Part shown: positions 24,013 to 32,916 of the stretch, piece after piece
Layout: each line of letters starts with the position of its first letter
How positions within the stretch are numbered: the stretch's first letter is position 1
NCBI GenBank assembly: GCA_022564295.1
Contig: JADFLR010000001.1
Coordinates: 124,001-188,000 of the forward strand
DNA from: Bacteroidota bacterium
GTDB taxonomy: Bacteria > Bacteroidota > Ignavibacteria > Ignavibacteriales > Ignavibacteriaceae
Direction: 5' to 3'
Length of the DNA: 64,000 bases
Made by a program: the position numbers and the translations under genes
Notes under the pieces: model-generated
What the model saw: only the letters and a program-made list of their open reading frames with translations
Databases searched by the model: none
Told to the model about the DNA's origin: nothing

Positions 24013-24480
24013 TTAAAAAAGATCAGAGTAAATTTTTTCTAATAGAACTGAAAGCTGTTTTCTCTCGGTTTTATTAAGCTTATCAGAAACTATTTTAATT
24101 AGTGGATCTATTTTTGGTTTAATTCTTTTCAATTCATATCTGCCTTTTTTGGTTATTCTCGCAAGCGATAATCTTCTATCCTGCTTAGACGCAAATCGTT
24201 CTACCAACCCTTGTTTTATTAAGCGGTCAACCAGTCTCGTTACATCGGGTGCCGGTTCTACCATCCTGCTGATTATATCGCCTCTTGGGTAACCTTCGGG
24301 GTATTTGCCGTTAAGAATTCGTAATACATTGAATTGTGCTTGAGTGATACCATATTTTAAACAAACTGCTTCAATACGTGATTTTATGTGATTTGAGCAA
24401 ACAAGTATATTTAGCACTGCTTCCTGCTCAGTGGATTCAAAGTGTGATTGTTTTAATCTTTTTTTTAATACAGCTCCCAT
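24013..24480 (-). CDS. MarR-family transcriptional regulator
   Basis: A 155-residue winged-helix repressor. Visible parts are the dimerisation helix (TEQEAVLNILVCSNHIKSRIEAV), ITQAQFNVLRILNGKYPEGYPRGDII, the recognition helix (SRMVEPAPDVTRLVDRLIKQGLVERF), and the wing SKQDRRLSLARITKKG with its conserved DRR. The insert YPEGYPRGD makes the helix-turn-helix slightly longer than in the first MarR of this window. A perfect 23-bp palindrome begins 18 bases upstream of its ATG, so autorepression is very likely. The SnoaL-like gene follows. Ligand unknown. Confidence 0.9.
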   Translation of the reverse strand: MGAVLKKRLKQSHFESTEQEAVLNILVCSNHIKSRIEAVCLKYGITQAQFNVLRILNGKYPEGYPRGDIISRMVEPAPDVTRLVDRLIKQGLVERFASKQDRRLSLARITKKGRYELKRIKPKIDPLIKIVSDKLNKTERKQLSVLLEKIYSDLF

Positions 24481-24497
24481 TTCTCTTCAATTTAGTT

Positions 24498-24520
24498 TAT
24501 ATGTTGTGACACAACATATA
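24498..24520. promoter_or_regulatory. MarR operator: perfect 23-bp palindrome
   Basis: TATATGTTGTG, a central A, and CACAACATATA form a perfect 11+1+11 inverted repeat. It ends 18 bases before the marR start codon. Perfect palindromes of this size at this position are typical MarR dimer sites. The divergent BatA-like gene begins 184 bases away, so control of that gene is less likely. Confidence 0.75.
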
Positions 24521-24703
24521 GCATCATCTCAAAAGTTACAAGTATTATCAGCAATAAAGCATATTGATTGTGATGTTAAACATTAAGACAAACAAATATT
24601 AATTGAAAAATTGATATATAGAATTCTGATTGAGATATCACTATTTTGGTAAATAATTAGTTCACTATTATAATAAAAAGAATTTATTTCAAACTATTAG
24701 TTA

Positions 24704-26809
24704 ATGACGTTTTTAAACCCTGCAATACTAATCGGGCTGGCTGCTGCAACCATACCTGTAATAATTCATCTGCTCAACCTGAGGAAGCTTAAAAAGATCG
24801 AGTTCAGCACTTTAATCTTCTTAAAAGAATTACAGAAAAATAAAATTAGACGTGTAAAACTGAAACAGTGGCTTTTACTTGCTCTACGTGTTTTAATAAT
24901 TCTTTTAATTGTTACAGCATTTGCGAGACCCACTTTAGAAGGTGTTAGTATTGGTGGAACAACATCGGCAGCAAAAACAACCGCACTGCTTATCCTGGAT
25001 GATTCGTTCAGCATGTCCGTAGTCGATCAGAATGGTTCGTATATTAATCAGGCGAAACAAATAATTAAAGAATTGTTAACTAATTTGGAAGAAGGAGACG
25101 AAGCGGGATTAATTCTTGTTTCGGGAGACATTGAAGGAGAAGTAGCGGTTACTACAAATATTAATTCGGTTGCAGAAAAACTGAAAAACATAAATGTGTC
25201 AGACGCAAGCGGAACAATTAATTCTGCTTTAATTAAGGCATCAAATTTAATTTTGGAATCTAAAAATTTTAATAAAGAAATTTATCTTCTTTCAGATTTT
25301 CAAAAAGATAGAATTGCAATCGAACAAAACTTAACCAATTTAAGTCAAGCTCTCAATGAACGGGTTAAGCTTTATTCTTTCGATTTTTCAGGTAAAGAAG
25401 TTTACAACATAGGAATTAGTAAACTGAAGGTGATTACAAAAATTTTCGAAATAAACAAACCAATCTCGTTTGAAGTAACAGTTACAAACTACTCGGATCA
25501 AACGGTAAATAACCTTGTTGTATCTTTAATTGTAGGCGGTAAGCGTTCTGCTCAAAAGAGTATTAATCTTACATCGAATAAAGCAAAAATTGTTCAGCTT
25601 GAAGGAACAGCAAATAAAAATGGGTTTGTTGATGTTACCGTTGAAATAGAAGACGACGAAGTAAGCGTAGATAATAAACGATTTAGTTCAATATTTATTC
25701 CAGAAAAAATATCTGTGATTTTACTTTATGATAAATTTAATGATATACGATTCGTTAAACTTGCTTTACAATCTGCTGCTGATAATGGAAATCTTGAGCT
25801 TGATGAAAAACCTTTAAGCAAAATAAGTACAATTAAATTAAACAACTACGATGCAGTAATAATTATCGGCAGCAAAGTAATTGATCGTTCCGGTGACTTA
25901 AGAAGATTATTAACAGACGGCGGCGGGGTAATTATATTTCCATCATCCGAACCTGATTTGGTGGGATTTCGGGGAATCTTAAATTCATTGAAATTGCCTC
26001 AGGCGAAAGAGCTAATATATTATTCGGAGCAAGTAAATAAAACAGTTGATTTTGAAAAAATTGACTACGATCATCCTCTTCTGCAAAATATTTTCAGGGA
26101 TGAACAAAAGAAGGAGATTGAATCACCAATAATTCAAAATTATTACAAAATTTCCCCTATGGGAAAAGGTAGGAGCATAATTTCTTTACTCGATGGCTCA
26201 TCATTTTTGAGTGAGTATAATTTTGGAAGAGGAAAGATTTTTGTTTTTAATGTTCCGCCTGTATTGGAGTGGAGTGATTTTCCTATCAAAAGTATTTTTG
26301 CTCCGCTAATTTACAAGTCTGTTGTGTATCTTTCTGCAAAAGATAGGAATAATTCAGAATACATTGCTGGTGAACCGTTAAATATTAATATCTCCCGGAG
26401 AACTCTGCCGATAATAAAAGTGATTCGCCCTGATAGGAGTGAAGATTTAATTAATCTTAACGGGAACGATTCGGATTTTCTGAATTTCAGCAAAACCTAC
26501 TTATCGGGAAATTATAAAATTTATTCAGGCGTTGATCTTCTTGAAACAATAAGTGTAAATACTGAACAACTTGAATCGAATGTAAATTATATTTTGGATG
26601 ATGAATTTGAAGATTACTTAAAAGAAATCAATTTTAAAGGAGCACATATTAAAATAACAAAAGGAGAAGATCCCGTCACATTAATTTTACAGGCGAGATT
26701 CGGTTCGGAGTTGTGGCGTTACTTTTTATTCGCTGCATTTTTGTTAGCCTTAATCGAAATGACAATTGCAAGATCAGCGAAAAAAGAATTGGTTGATGTA
26801 AAAGAATGA
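24704..26809 (+). CDS. BatA / VWA-domain membrane protein
   Basis: A 701-residue membrane protein. The BatA N-terminal domain comprises residues 1-80 with two membrane helices (AILIGLAAATIPVIIHLLNL and WLLLALRVLIILLIVTAFA) flanking FSTLIFLKELQKNKIRRVKLK. A von Willebrand A domain follows with the metal-binding DxSxS motif in LLILDDSFSMSV. A large periplasmic-type region follows, and a final helix (YFLFAAFLLALIEMTIA) anchors the end. Family members occur with MoxR ATPases and DUF58 proteins, absent here. The gene overlaps hflX by four bases (ATGA). DUF4159 and DUF4175 genes, often clustered with BatA, are found 7 kb downstream. Confidence 0.85.
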   Translation: MTFLNPAILIGLAAATIPVIIHLLNLRKLKKIEFSTLIFLKELQKNKIRRVKLKQWLLLALRVLIILLIVTAFARPTLEGVSIGGTTSAAKTTALLILDDSFSMSVVDQNGSYINQAKQIIKELLTNLEEGDEAGLILVSGDIEGEVAVTTNINSVAEKLKNINVSDASGTINSALIKASNLILESKNFNKEIYLLSDFQKDRIAIEQNLTNLSQALNERVKLYSFDFSGKEVYNIGISKLKVITKIFEINKPISFEVTVTNYSDQTVNNLVVSLIVGGKRSAQKSINLTSNKAKIVQLEGTANKNGFVDVTVEIEDDEVSVDNKRFSSIFIPEKISVILLYDKFNDIRFVKLALQSAADNGNLELDEKPLSKISTIKLNNYDAVIIIGSKVIDRSGDLRRLLTDGGGVIIFPSSEPDLVGFRGILNSLKLPQAKELIYYSEQVNKTVDFEKIDYDHPLLQNIFRDEQKKEIESPIIQNYYKISPMGKGRSIISLLDGSSFLSEYNFGRGKIFVFNVPPVLEWSDFPIKSIFAPLIYKSVVYLSAKDRNNSEYIAGEPLNINISRRTLPIIKVIRPDRSEDLINLNGNDSDFLNFSKTYLSGNYKIYSGVDLLETISVNTEQLESNVNYILDDEFEDYLKEINFKGAHIKITKGEDPVTLILQARFGSELWRYFLFAAFLLALIEMTIARSAKKELVDVKE

Positions 26810-28104
26810 TAGATATTCCAAAGAAAACAAAAGAAAGAACAATGCTCGTTGCGATTAACCTAAAGGGTGTTAGTAAACATCTGGTTGATGAGCATATATC
26901 TGAACTTGAAGAACTTGCCGATACTGCAGGAGCCGATACTATTTTTAAAATCATTCAGTCTAGAAACCGGTTTGATCCTGCATATTATATTGGCAAAGGC
27001 AAAGCGGAAGAACTTGCGCAGCTTGTTGAGTTGAATGACATAGAATTAGTAACTTTTGATGATGATCTAACTTCAGTTCAGGTAAGGAATCTTGAAAAAA
27101 TATTTAACAGAAAAATTATAGACCGTAGCGGCTTGATACTTGATATTTTTGCACTAAGAGCAAAAACCAAAGAAGCAAAAACCCAGGTTGAACTTGCACA
27201 GCTTCAATATTTATTGCCAAGGTTAACAAGAGCCTGGACTCACTTATCAAAACAGTACGGCGGCATAGGAACCAAGGGCCCTGGTGAAACACAGATCGAA
27301 ACTGACAGACGAATAATTCGTACACGCATCAGTCATCTGAAAGAAAAATTAAAGAAAATAGAATTGCAGCGGAGTACTCAAAGTAGCAACAGAAAAAATC
27401 ACGTTCGTGTATCACTTGCAGGATATACAAATGCCGGTAAATCCACACTCTTCAATCTGCTTACAAAATCTGATGTGTTTGCTGAAGATAAACTTTTTGC
27501 AACGCTCGATTCCACAACGCGTACACTTGATTTGAACAGCAGTCAAAAAATGCTGATAAGCGATACTGTCGGTTTTATTCGAAAACTTCCGCCGCACTTA
27601 GTTGCATCATTTAAAAGTACACTTAATGAAGTTAGAGATGCTGATATTATTTTGCACGTAATTGATATGTCTCATCATTTTTATGAAGACCATTTGAAAA
27701 TTGTTGATGATACTTTAAAGGAATTTGGAAGTAAAGATAAAATTGAGATAAAAGTTTTTAATAAAGTTGATGCAGTTAAAGATAAAAGTAAAATAGAATT
27801 TATTCGAAACACTTATAAAAATAGTGTGATAATTTCCGCTCAAAAGGGAATTAACATTTCAAAGTTAAATGAAATGCTGATAGATGCCGCTGAATGTTCA
27901 TTCGTTGAAGATGAAATATCAATTGCAATTGAGAAGACAAAACTCGTTTCACAAATTCATTCACTTGCTGAAGTAATTTCTATAAAATACGATAATGGCA
28001 GCGTTGTACTGAATATTAGAACGAGTGAGGAAAATAAGAAGAGGATTAAAAAATTACTTGGGAAAGATGAGAAAAATATAATTGAATATAAAGAAGAAGG
28101 ATAA
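26806..28104 (+). CDS. hflX: Ribosome-associated GTPase HflX
   Basis: HflX rescues stalled ribosomes by splitting 70S subunits. The N-terminal HflX domain starts at ERTMLVAINLKG and includes IIDRSGLILDIFALRAKTKEAKTQVELAQLQYLLPRL. The linker GGIGTKGPGETQIETDRR is diagnostic. The GTPase core follows with GYTNAGKST (G1), ISDTVGFIRKLPPHLVASFKSTL (G3) and FNKVDAV (G4). The start at 26806 overlaps the BatA-like stop, implying translational coupling. The C-terminal domain is short but present. Confidence 0.95.
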   Translation: MIDIPKKTKERTMLVAINLKGVSKHLVDEHISELEELADTAGADTIFKIIQSRNRFDPAYYIGKGKAEELAQLVELNDIELVTFDDDLTSVQVRNLEKIFNRKIIDRSGLILDIFALRAKTKEAKTQVELAQLQYLLPRLTRAWTHLSKQYGGIGTKGPGETQIETDRRIIRTRISHLKEKLKKIELQRSTQSSNRKNHVRVSLAGYTNAGKSTLFNLLTKSDVFAEDKLFATLDSTTRTLDLNSSQKMLISDTVGFIRKLPPHLVASFKSTLNEVRDADIILHVIDMSHHFYEDHLKIVDDTLKEFGSKDKIEIKVFNKVDAVKDKSKIEFIRNTYKNSVIISAQKGINISKLNEMLIDAAECSFVEDEISIAIEKTKLVSQIHSLAEVISIKYDNGSVVLNIRTSEENKKRIKKLLGKDEKNIIEYKEEG

Positions 28105-28338
28105 AAGTAAAATTAGTATCACATTCAAAGATGATCCTTTTATTAAGAATAGCATCCTGTATTTGGAAAGTGTAATGGATTGGAATATCAGGCTTTATCA
28201 GTGTAACAAATAACTCTGTAGTTTGTAATACCATATTAGTTATTAGCCATCTTAATATTGCTCTTTAATTTTTCTGTTTTCTCGCTTTCTATTCTTAACT
28301 TTCACACGTTAAAAATTTTCTTTTTTACGGAGGAATAA

Positions 28339-29862
28339 ATGGCAATTGTTCTTGATGGCAATGGATTAACAATTGAAAAATTAGTTCGTATTGCGCGCTT
28401 CAATGAAAAAGTAGAATTAAGTAATGAAGCACTGGAAAGAATAAAAGTGTGCCGCGCAATGCTTGAAAAAAAGATTGCGGCAAAGGAAATTATGTACGGT
28501 GTCAATACCGGTATTGGTGAATTTTCGGAAGTAGTGTTGGACGATGATCAGGTAAAAGATTTTCAAAAATACCTTATTTATAACCACTCTGCGGGTATTG
28601 GCGAACCAATGCCGATTGAATATGTTCGTGGTGCAATAGCCGGAAGAATTAATGTGCACGCACACGGCAACTCCGGCTGCCGTCCTGAAATAACTCAAAC
28701 ATTATGCGAAATGCTTAACAAAAATGTTACTTCAGTTGTTTGCCAAAAGGGATCGGTTGGTGCTAGCGGAGATTTAGCCCCAATGGCTCAAATCGCTTTG
28801 CTTTTAATGGGAGAAGGTGAAGCATTTTATAACGGGGAAAGGATGCCCGGCAAAGATGCTTTAGAAAAGGCAGGAATAGCAATACCGGGTTTGCATGCAC
28901 GCGATGGTTTATCTACAATAAACGGTTCCAACTTCATTACAGCAATCAGCGCGCTTCAATTGTATGATATAAACCGATGGCTGAAGCAGGCGGAGATTGC
29001 TGCATCGATGTCTCTTGAAGCTCTTCATGCAAACATAAAACCCTATGATGAAAGATTGCATAAGATGAGAGGGTTCCCCGGCGCAGTAAGAAGTGCAAAT
29101 GCAATAATGAAATGTGTTAACGGAAGTGATCTGCAGTTAGGCAAGATAAAACATAAGGTTCAGGATGCTTACTCGATGAGATCTACGCCACAGGTAATCG
29201 GGACTGCCCACGATGCTGTAGCTTATGCACTGAAGCAAATAGAAATTGAGTTGAATGGTATTGGCGATAATCCAATATTCATTCCTGAGGACGATCTTAT
29301 GCTTACAGGTGCAAATTTTCAGGGTACACCCGTTGCACTACCGATGGATATGATAAGCGCTGCGGTTACTATGGTAAGTGTTATGAGTGAACGCAGAATG
29401 AATAGATTAAACAATCCGGCTTTAAGTATGGGACTCCCCGCATTCTTAACAAAAGGGGCAGGAATGTTTTCCGGTTTGATGTTAAGCCAGTACACCGCCG
29501 ATACTTTAATTGTTGAGCAAAGAATGCTTTCAGCACCCGCATCTATTCAGTCAATTCCTGCTGCTGCTGATCAGGAAGATTTTGTTTCGATGGGCATGAA
29601 CACTGTAATGAAGAATACTCAAATAATTGAGAATGCATATGGTATACTTGGCATTGAATTTATGGCTGCTGCGCAAGCATTGGATTTCCGTGATCATCAA
29701 ACAGGCAAAGGAGTTGCAAAAGCAAAAAAGGTAATTCGGAGATATGTTGAATTTCTTGATATCGACAGACCCCTTTATAATGATCATAACAAAATGAAAG
29801 AGCTAGTTCAATCCTGTGAAATACTCGAAGAAGTTGAAAAAGAAGTTGGAAGTTTGGAATAA
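28339..29862 (+). CDS. hutH: Histidine ammonia-lyase-like aromatic amino acid lyase
   Basis: A 507-residue member of the MIO-dependent lyase family. Ala142-Ser143-Gly144 in GSVGASGDLAPMA form the methylidene-imidazolone cofactor. The catalytic Tyr is in YGVNTGIGEF, and the substrate-selectivity His is in NHSAGIGEP at the HutH position. QEDFVSMG near residue 415 is HutH-like. GGAGGA before the ATG gives a strong ribosome-binding site. No hutU, hutI or hutG neighbours exist, so degradation of histidine via this locus cannot be shown; an aminomutase or tyrosine/phenylalanine lyase role remains possible. The preceding 234-base gap holds no gene I can support. Confidence 0.8.
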   Translation: MAIVLDGNGLTIEKLVRIARFNEKVELSNEALERIKVCRAMLEKKIAAKEIMYGVNTGIGEFSEVVLDDDQVKDFQKYLIYNHSAGIGEPMPIEYVRGAIAGRINVHAHGNSGCRPEITQTLCEMLNKNVTSVVCQKGSVGASGDLAPMAQIALLLMGEGEAFYNGERMPGKDALEKAGIAIPGLHARDGLSTINGSNFITAISALQLYDINRWLKQAEIAASMSLEALHANIKPYDERLHKMRGFPGAVRSANAIMKCVNGSDLQLGKIKHKVQDAYSMRSTPQVIGTAHDAVAYALKQIEIELNGIGDNPIFIPEDDLMLTGANFQGTPVALPMDMISAAVTMVSVMSERRMNRLNNPALSMGLPAFLTKGAGMFSGLMLSQYTADTLIVEQRMLSAPASIQSIPAAADQEDFVSMGMNTVMKNTQIIENAYGILGIEFMAAAQALDFRDHQTGKGVAKAKKVIRRYVEFLDIDRPLYNDHNKMKELVQSCEILEEVEKEVGSLE

Positions 29863-29911
29863 CGCATTAAGAATTTTATTTTGATTTAAACTAAACATAA
29901 AAATTCAAGTA

Positions 29912-31210
29912 ATGGAATTATTATACTTATTTACAGGATTAGTGATAGGTCTCGTTTTCGGTTGGATAATTAAATTATTAATTAGCAAAAGTGAAAGCGG
30001 AAGGCTTGAAGAGCGGAACAAACATCTTCAGGAAGATAATATTGAAAAAGAGAATGAATTAAACGCAGAGCGGGAAAAAACTTTTAAACTTAATTCTAAT
30101 CTTTCTTCACTTCAGGCTGATTACGATAACCTTCAGGAGAAACTCGCCGAACAAAAAGGTGAGATTGAAAAACTGCAGGAAAAATTCATAAAGGAATTTG
30201 AAAATCTTGCTAATAAAATCTTCGAAGAAAAAAGCAGCAAATTCACAGAGCAAAATAAAACTAATCTGAAGGAAATACTCGATCCTTTAAAGGAAAGAAT
30301 TTCAGAGTTCCAAAATAAAGTTGAAGAAACAAATAAAGAAAGTATAGATAGAAACGCTGCATTGCGACAGCAGTTATCTTCACTTAAAGAAATGAATTTG
30401 CAGATGAGCCAGGATGCACAAAATCTAACAAATGCTTTAAAAGGCGAAGTCAAAACTATGGGTAATTGGGGAGAAATGATTCTAGAAAGAATACTTGAAA
30501 TATCTGGTCTGGAGAAAGATCGTGAATACATTATCCAGGAGAGTGTAACCACAGAAGATGGGAAAAGACTACAACCTGATGTAATTGTCAGACTTCCCGA
30601 TAAAAAGAATATTATTATTGACTCTAAGGTGTCATTGTTAGCGTATGAAAAATATACTTCGCTTGATGATGAAAAAGAAAAGCAAATTGCGTTGAAAGAA
30701 CATATTTCGTCTATCAGATCACATCTAAAGAATCTTAGCTCAAAAGGATATCAAAATCTTTATCAAAATGAAAGTTTAGATTTCGTATTAATGTTTATCC
30801 CAATTGAGGGCGCATTTGCACTCGCATTACAAAATGATAATTCCCTCTATAATTATGCTTTTGGAGAAATGAATATTATTATTGTCAGTCCAACTACTCT
30901 TTTGGCTACATTGAGAACAATTGAAAATATTTGGAAGCAGGAGCACCAAAGCAGAAATGTAATTGAAATTGCAAAACAATCTGGCGCCCTGTACGATAAG
31001 TTTGTCGGCTTTGTTGATGACTTAATTGATATTGGCAACAGGATGGATCAGGCGAAGAACAGTTATGAAGGAGCGATGAATAAACTTAAAAACGGTAGAG
31101 GTAACCTTATTGGTCGAGCTGAAAATATTAAACAACTTGGTGCAAAAACTTCCAAATCACTTCCACAAAAAATTGTTGAGGGTGCAGAGGACGAAGCAGG
31201 GGACAACTAA
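29912..31210 (+). CDS. rmuC: DNA recombination protein RmuC
   Basis: RmuC-family proteins limit inversion at short repeats and are thought to carry a nuclease-like core. Residues 4-25 form a membrane anchor (LYLFTGLVIGLVFGWIIKLL), and about 30-190 a long coiled coil. The conserved domain includes GNWGEMILERILEISGL, QPDVIVRLPDKKNIIIDSKVSLLAYEKY, FVLMFIPIEGAFALAL and MNIIIVSPTTLLATLRTI. The DSK motif is the predicted catalytic acid-lysine pair. The length of 432 aa is normal. It lies 49 bases after the hutH-like gene. Confidence 0.93.
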   Translation: MELLYLFTGLVIGLVFGWIIKLLISKSESGRLEERNKHLQEDNIEKENELNAEREKTFKLNSNLSSLQADYDNLQEKLAEQKGEIEKLQEKFIKEFENLANKIFEEKSSKFTEQNKTNLKEILDPLKERISEFQNKVEETNKESIDRNAALRQQLSSLKEMNLQMSQDAQNLTNALKGEVKTMGNWGEMILERILEISGLEKDREYIIQESVTTEDGKRLQPDVIVRLPDKKNIIIDSKVSLLAYEKYTSLDDEKEKQIALKEHISSIRSHLKNLSSKGYQNLYQNESLDFVLMFIPIEGAFALALQNDNSLYNYAFGEMNIIIVSPTTLLATLRTIENIWKQEHQSRNVIEIAKQSGALYDKFVGFVDDLIDIGNRMDQAKNSYEGAMNKLKNGRGNLIGRAENIKQLGAKTSKSLPQKIVEGAEDEAGDN

Positions 31211-31244
31211 AAAATTATTTGTTAATTAAATCTCTGGAGGAGAT

Positions 31245-31826
31245 ATGAACAAATTAATTGTTCCGTCACTAATTGCTGCTGTTGTTGTATTTATCTGGAT
31301 GTTTATCTCTTGGGCTGTTATCGGCTGGCATAATGTTGATATTGAGGAGCTACCCAACGGTGATGCCATTGCTGAGCAAATGAAAGAATCAATAAATGAA
31401 CCTGGTATTTATATTTATCCCGGTCATCCTGATGGTGGTGATGATACAGATATGGAAGAATGGACAAGTAAATATAAAGCAGGTCCTCTTGTAAATTTTA
31501 TGGTTTATCATCCCGAAGGTTCCGAGCCAATGAATCCAATGAATTTTATTAAAAGTTTTATCATCAATTTTATTGCTGCATTTATTGCAGGGGTTTTATT
31601 GATGATGACTCTTGCCCAAAATCCCAGCTTTTGGCGAAGGGTTATATTTGTAACCTTACTTGGATTATTTGCCGGATTCATCGGACCTTTTATGGATTGG
31701 AATTGGTGGAGTTTCCCTACTGGTTATACAATTGTTGAAGTTGCTGATTTCTGTTTAACCTGGTTCTTCGCCGGATTAGTTTTAGCATGGAGAATAAAAC
31801 CGGAATTGAATACTCAAATGGCTTAG
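31245..31826 (+). CDS. Hypothetical four-helix membrane protein
   Basis: A 193-residue protein. Membrane segments lie at about residues 5-27 (VPSLIAAVVVFIWMFISWAVIGW), 107-125 (FIINFIAAFIAGVLLMMTL), 131-150 and 165-185. A soluble loop of about 75 residues between helices 1 and 2 contains ELPNGDAIAEQMKESI and YIYPGHPDGGDD. A good GGAGGAG site precedes the ATG. I recognise no named family; similar proteins are common in this phylum. Its neighbours do not suggest a pathway, and a MITE-like element follows directly. Confidence 0.7.
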   Translation: MNKLIVPSLIAAVVVFIWMFISWAVIGWHNVDIEELPNGDAIAEQMKESINEPGIYIYPGHPDGGDDTDMEEWTSKYKAGPLVNFMVYHPEGSEPMNPMNFIKSFIINFIAAFIAGVLLMMTLAQNPSFWRRVIFVTLLGLFAGFIGPFMDWNWWSFPTGYTIVEVADFCLTWFFAGLVLAWRIKPELNTQMA

Positions 31827-31861
31827 TCAACAATATAAAATTCGATTCAAAATTGTCGAGG

Positions 31862-31957
31862 TGTCTCAAAAGTAATAAATACAGAAATGTCATCCCCACT
31901 GCCCGTCCCGATTTATCGGGAAAAGTGGGGATCTCTTTAGATCTTACTTTTGAGACA
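31862..31957. mobile_element. MITE-like palindromic element with 14-bp terminal inverted repeats
   Basis: TGTCTCAAAAGTAA at 31862-31875 and TTACTTTTGAGACA at 31944-31957 are perfect 14-bp inverted termini. Inside lies a second nested hairpin, CCCCACT ... AGTGGGG, whose centre TCCCGAT-tt-ATCGGGA matches other CCCGA-type repeats in the window. The whole ~100-bp element has no ORF. This is the architecture of a miniature inverted-repeat element carrying, or merged with, an intergenic repeat. Confidence 0.55.
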
Positions 31958-32002
31958 GTCTCATTTATATGGGTAGAGAATCAATTCTAAACGAGAAAAT
32001 AA

Positions 32003-32812
32003 ATGAATAATCAAAAAGAATTAATTGATTTTTTTAATACAAATAAAAAAGCATGGAACAATAGAACTCCGTTCCATCTGCAATCTGAGCTTTATGATCT
32101 TGAGGGTTTTAAGAAAAGCAAATCTTCCTTAAAGTTTATTGAATTGGAAGAGTTGGGTAATGTAAATAATAAAACTATGCTGCATCTGCAATGCCATTTT
32201 GGACAGGATTCTCTTTCCTGGGCAAGGATGGGTGCGAAAGTAACCGGGGTCGATTTTTCGGATGAAGCAATTAAAGTAGCAAGATCATTAAACGATGAAC
32301 TTAATCTCGATGCAAAATTTATCTGCTCAAATATTTATGATATTGAAGAACATCTTGATGAAAAATTTGATATTGTTTTCACTTCTTATGGTACAATCGG
32401 CTGGCTGCCCGATTTGAAAGAGTGGGGAAGGTTGGTCTCGCATTATCTTAAACCGGGTGGTATATTTTATATTGTTGAATTTCATACAGTGCTTTGGATG
32501 TTCGATGACGATTTTAAGAATTTTAAGTATTCCTATTTTAACCGGGGAGAGATTGAAGAGGAAGTGGAAGGAACATACGCTGATATAAACGCTCCGATTA
32601 AACAAAAGCAGTATGGTTGGAATCATCCCTTAAGTGAAGTGATAAATTCTTTGATCGAAAACGGTTTGCAAATCGAATTTCTTCACGAGTTTCCGTTCAG
32701 TGTATATGATGTATTCTCAAACTCAGTTAAAGGAAAAGACGGCTGGTGGAGAATAAAAGGAATGGAAGATATTATTCCGATGATGTTTTCGATAAAGGCA
32801 AAGAAACATTAA
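32003..32812 (+). CDS. Class I SAM-dependent methyltransferase
   Basis: A 269-residue Rossmann-fold methyltransferase. Motif I is degenerate but visible (MLHLQCHFGQDSLSWARMGAKVTGVDFS, where the SAM-binding loop is QCHFGQD). Acidic motif II follows in DAKFICSNIYDIEEH, and the post-motif stretch FDIVFTSYGTIGWLPDLKEWGRLVSHYLKPGGIFYIVEFH is typical. It resembles the UbiE-like small-molecule methyltransferases; the substrate cannot be predicted. The C-terminal YDVFSNSVKGKDGWWRIKGM is characteristic of one uncharacterised subgroup. It is followed by a strong hairpin that separates it from the convergent EVE gene. Confidence 0.85.
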   Translation: MNNQKELIDFFNTNKKAWNNRTPFHLQSELYDLEGFKKSKSSLKFIELEELGNVNNKTMLHLQCHFGQDSLSWARMGAKVTGVDFSDEAIKVARSLNDELNLDAKFICSNIYDIEEHLDEKFDIVFTSYGTIGWLPDLKEWGRLVSHYLKPGGIFYIVEFHTVLWMFDDDFKNFKYSYFNRGEIEEEVEGTYADINAPIKQKQYGWNHPLSEVINSLIENGLQIEFLHEFPFSVYDVFSNSVKGKDGWWRIKGMEDIIPMMFSIKAKKH

Positions 32813-32827
32813 ATGCTTTAACTAAAT

Positions 32828-32900
32828 GTCATTCCCGCGAATTAGGGAACCTTAATAATGCTCTTGATATAAGGAGATCCCGCATCAAGTGCGGGATGAC
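32828..32900. repeat. Long hairpin repeat between convergent genes (probable terminator)
   Basis: GTCATtCCCGC (32828-32838) can pair with GCGGGATGAC (32891-32900). Alternatively, an inner perfect hairpin ATCCCGCA-tcaag-TGCGGGAT (32877-32897) forms. It belongs to the GTCATCCCG-type intergenic family and lies between the convergent methyltransferase and EVE genes, where it could end both transcripts. Confidence 0.65.
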
Positions 32901-32916
32901 AAAAACTTAATTAATT

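Noticed and set aside
28082-28213. A 43-codon frame from TTG at 28082 overlapping the end of hflX
   Set aside because: It has no ribosome-binding site, starts inside hflX and its composition is not clearly coding. It is probably chance openness.
31787-31990. 67-codon frame spanning the MITE-like element
   Set aside because: It overlaps the end of the real membrane protein gene in another frame and is made of repeat DNA; no family or ribosome-binding site.
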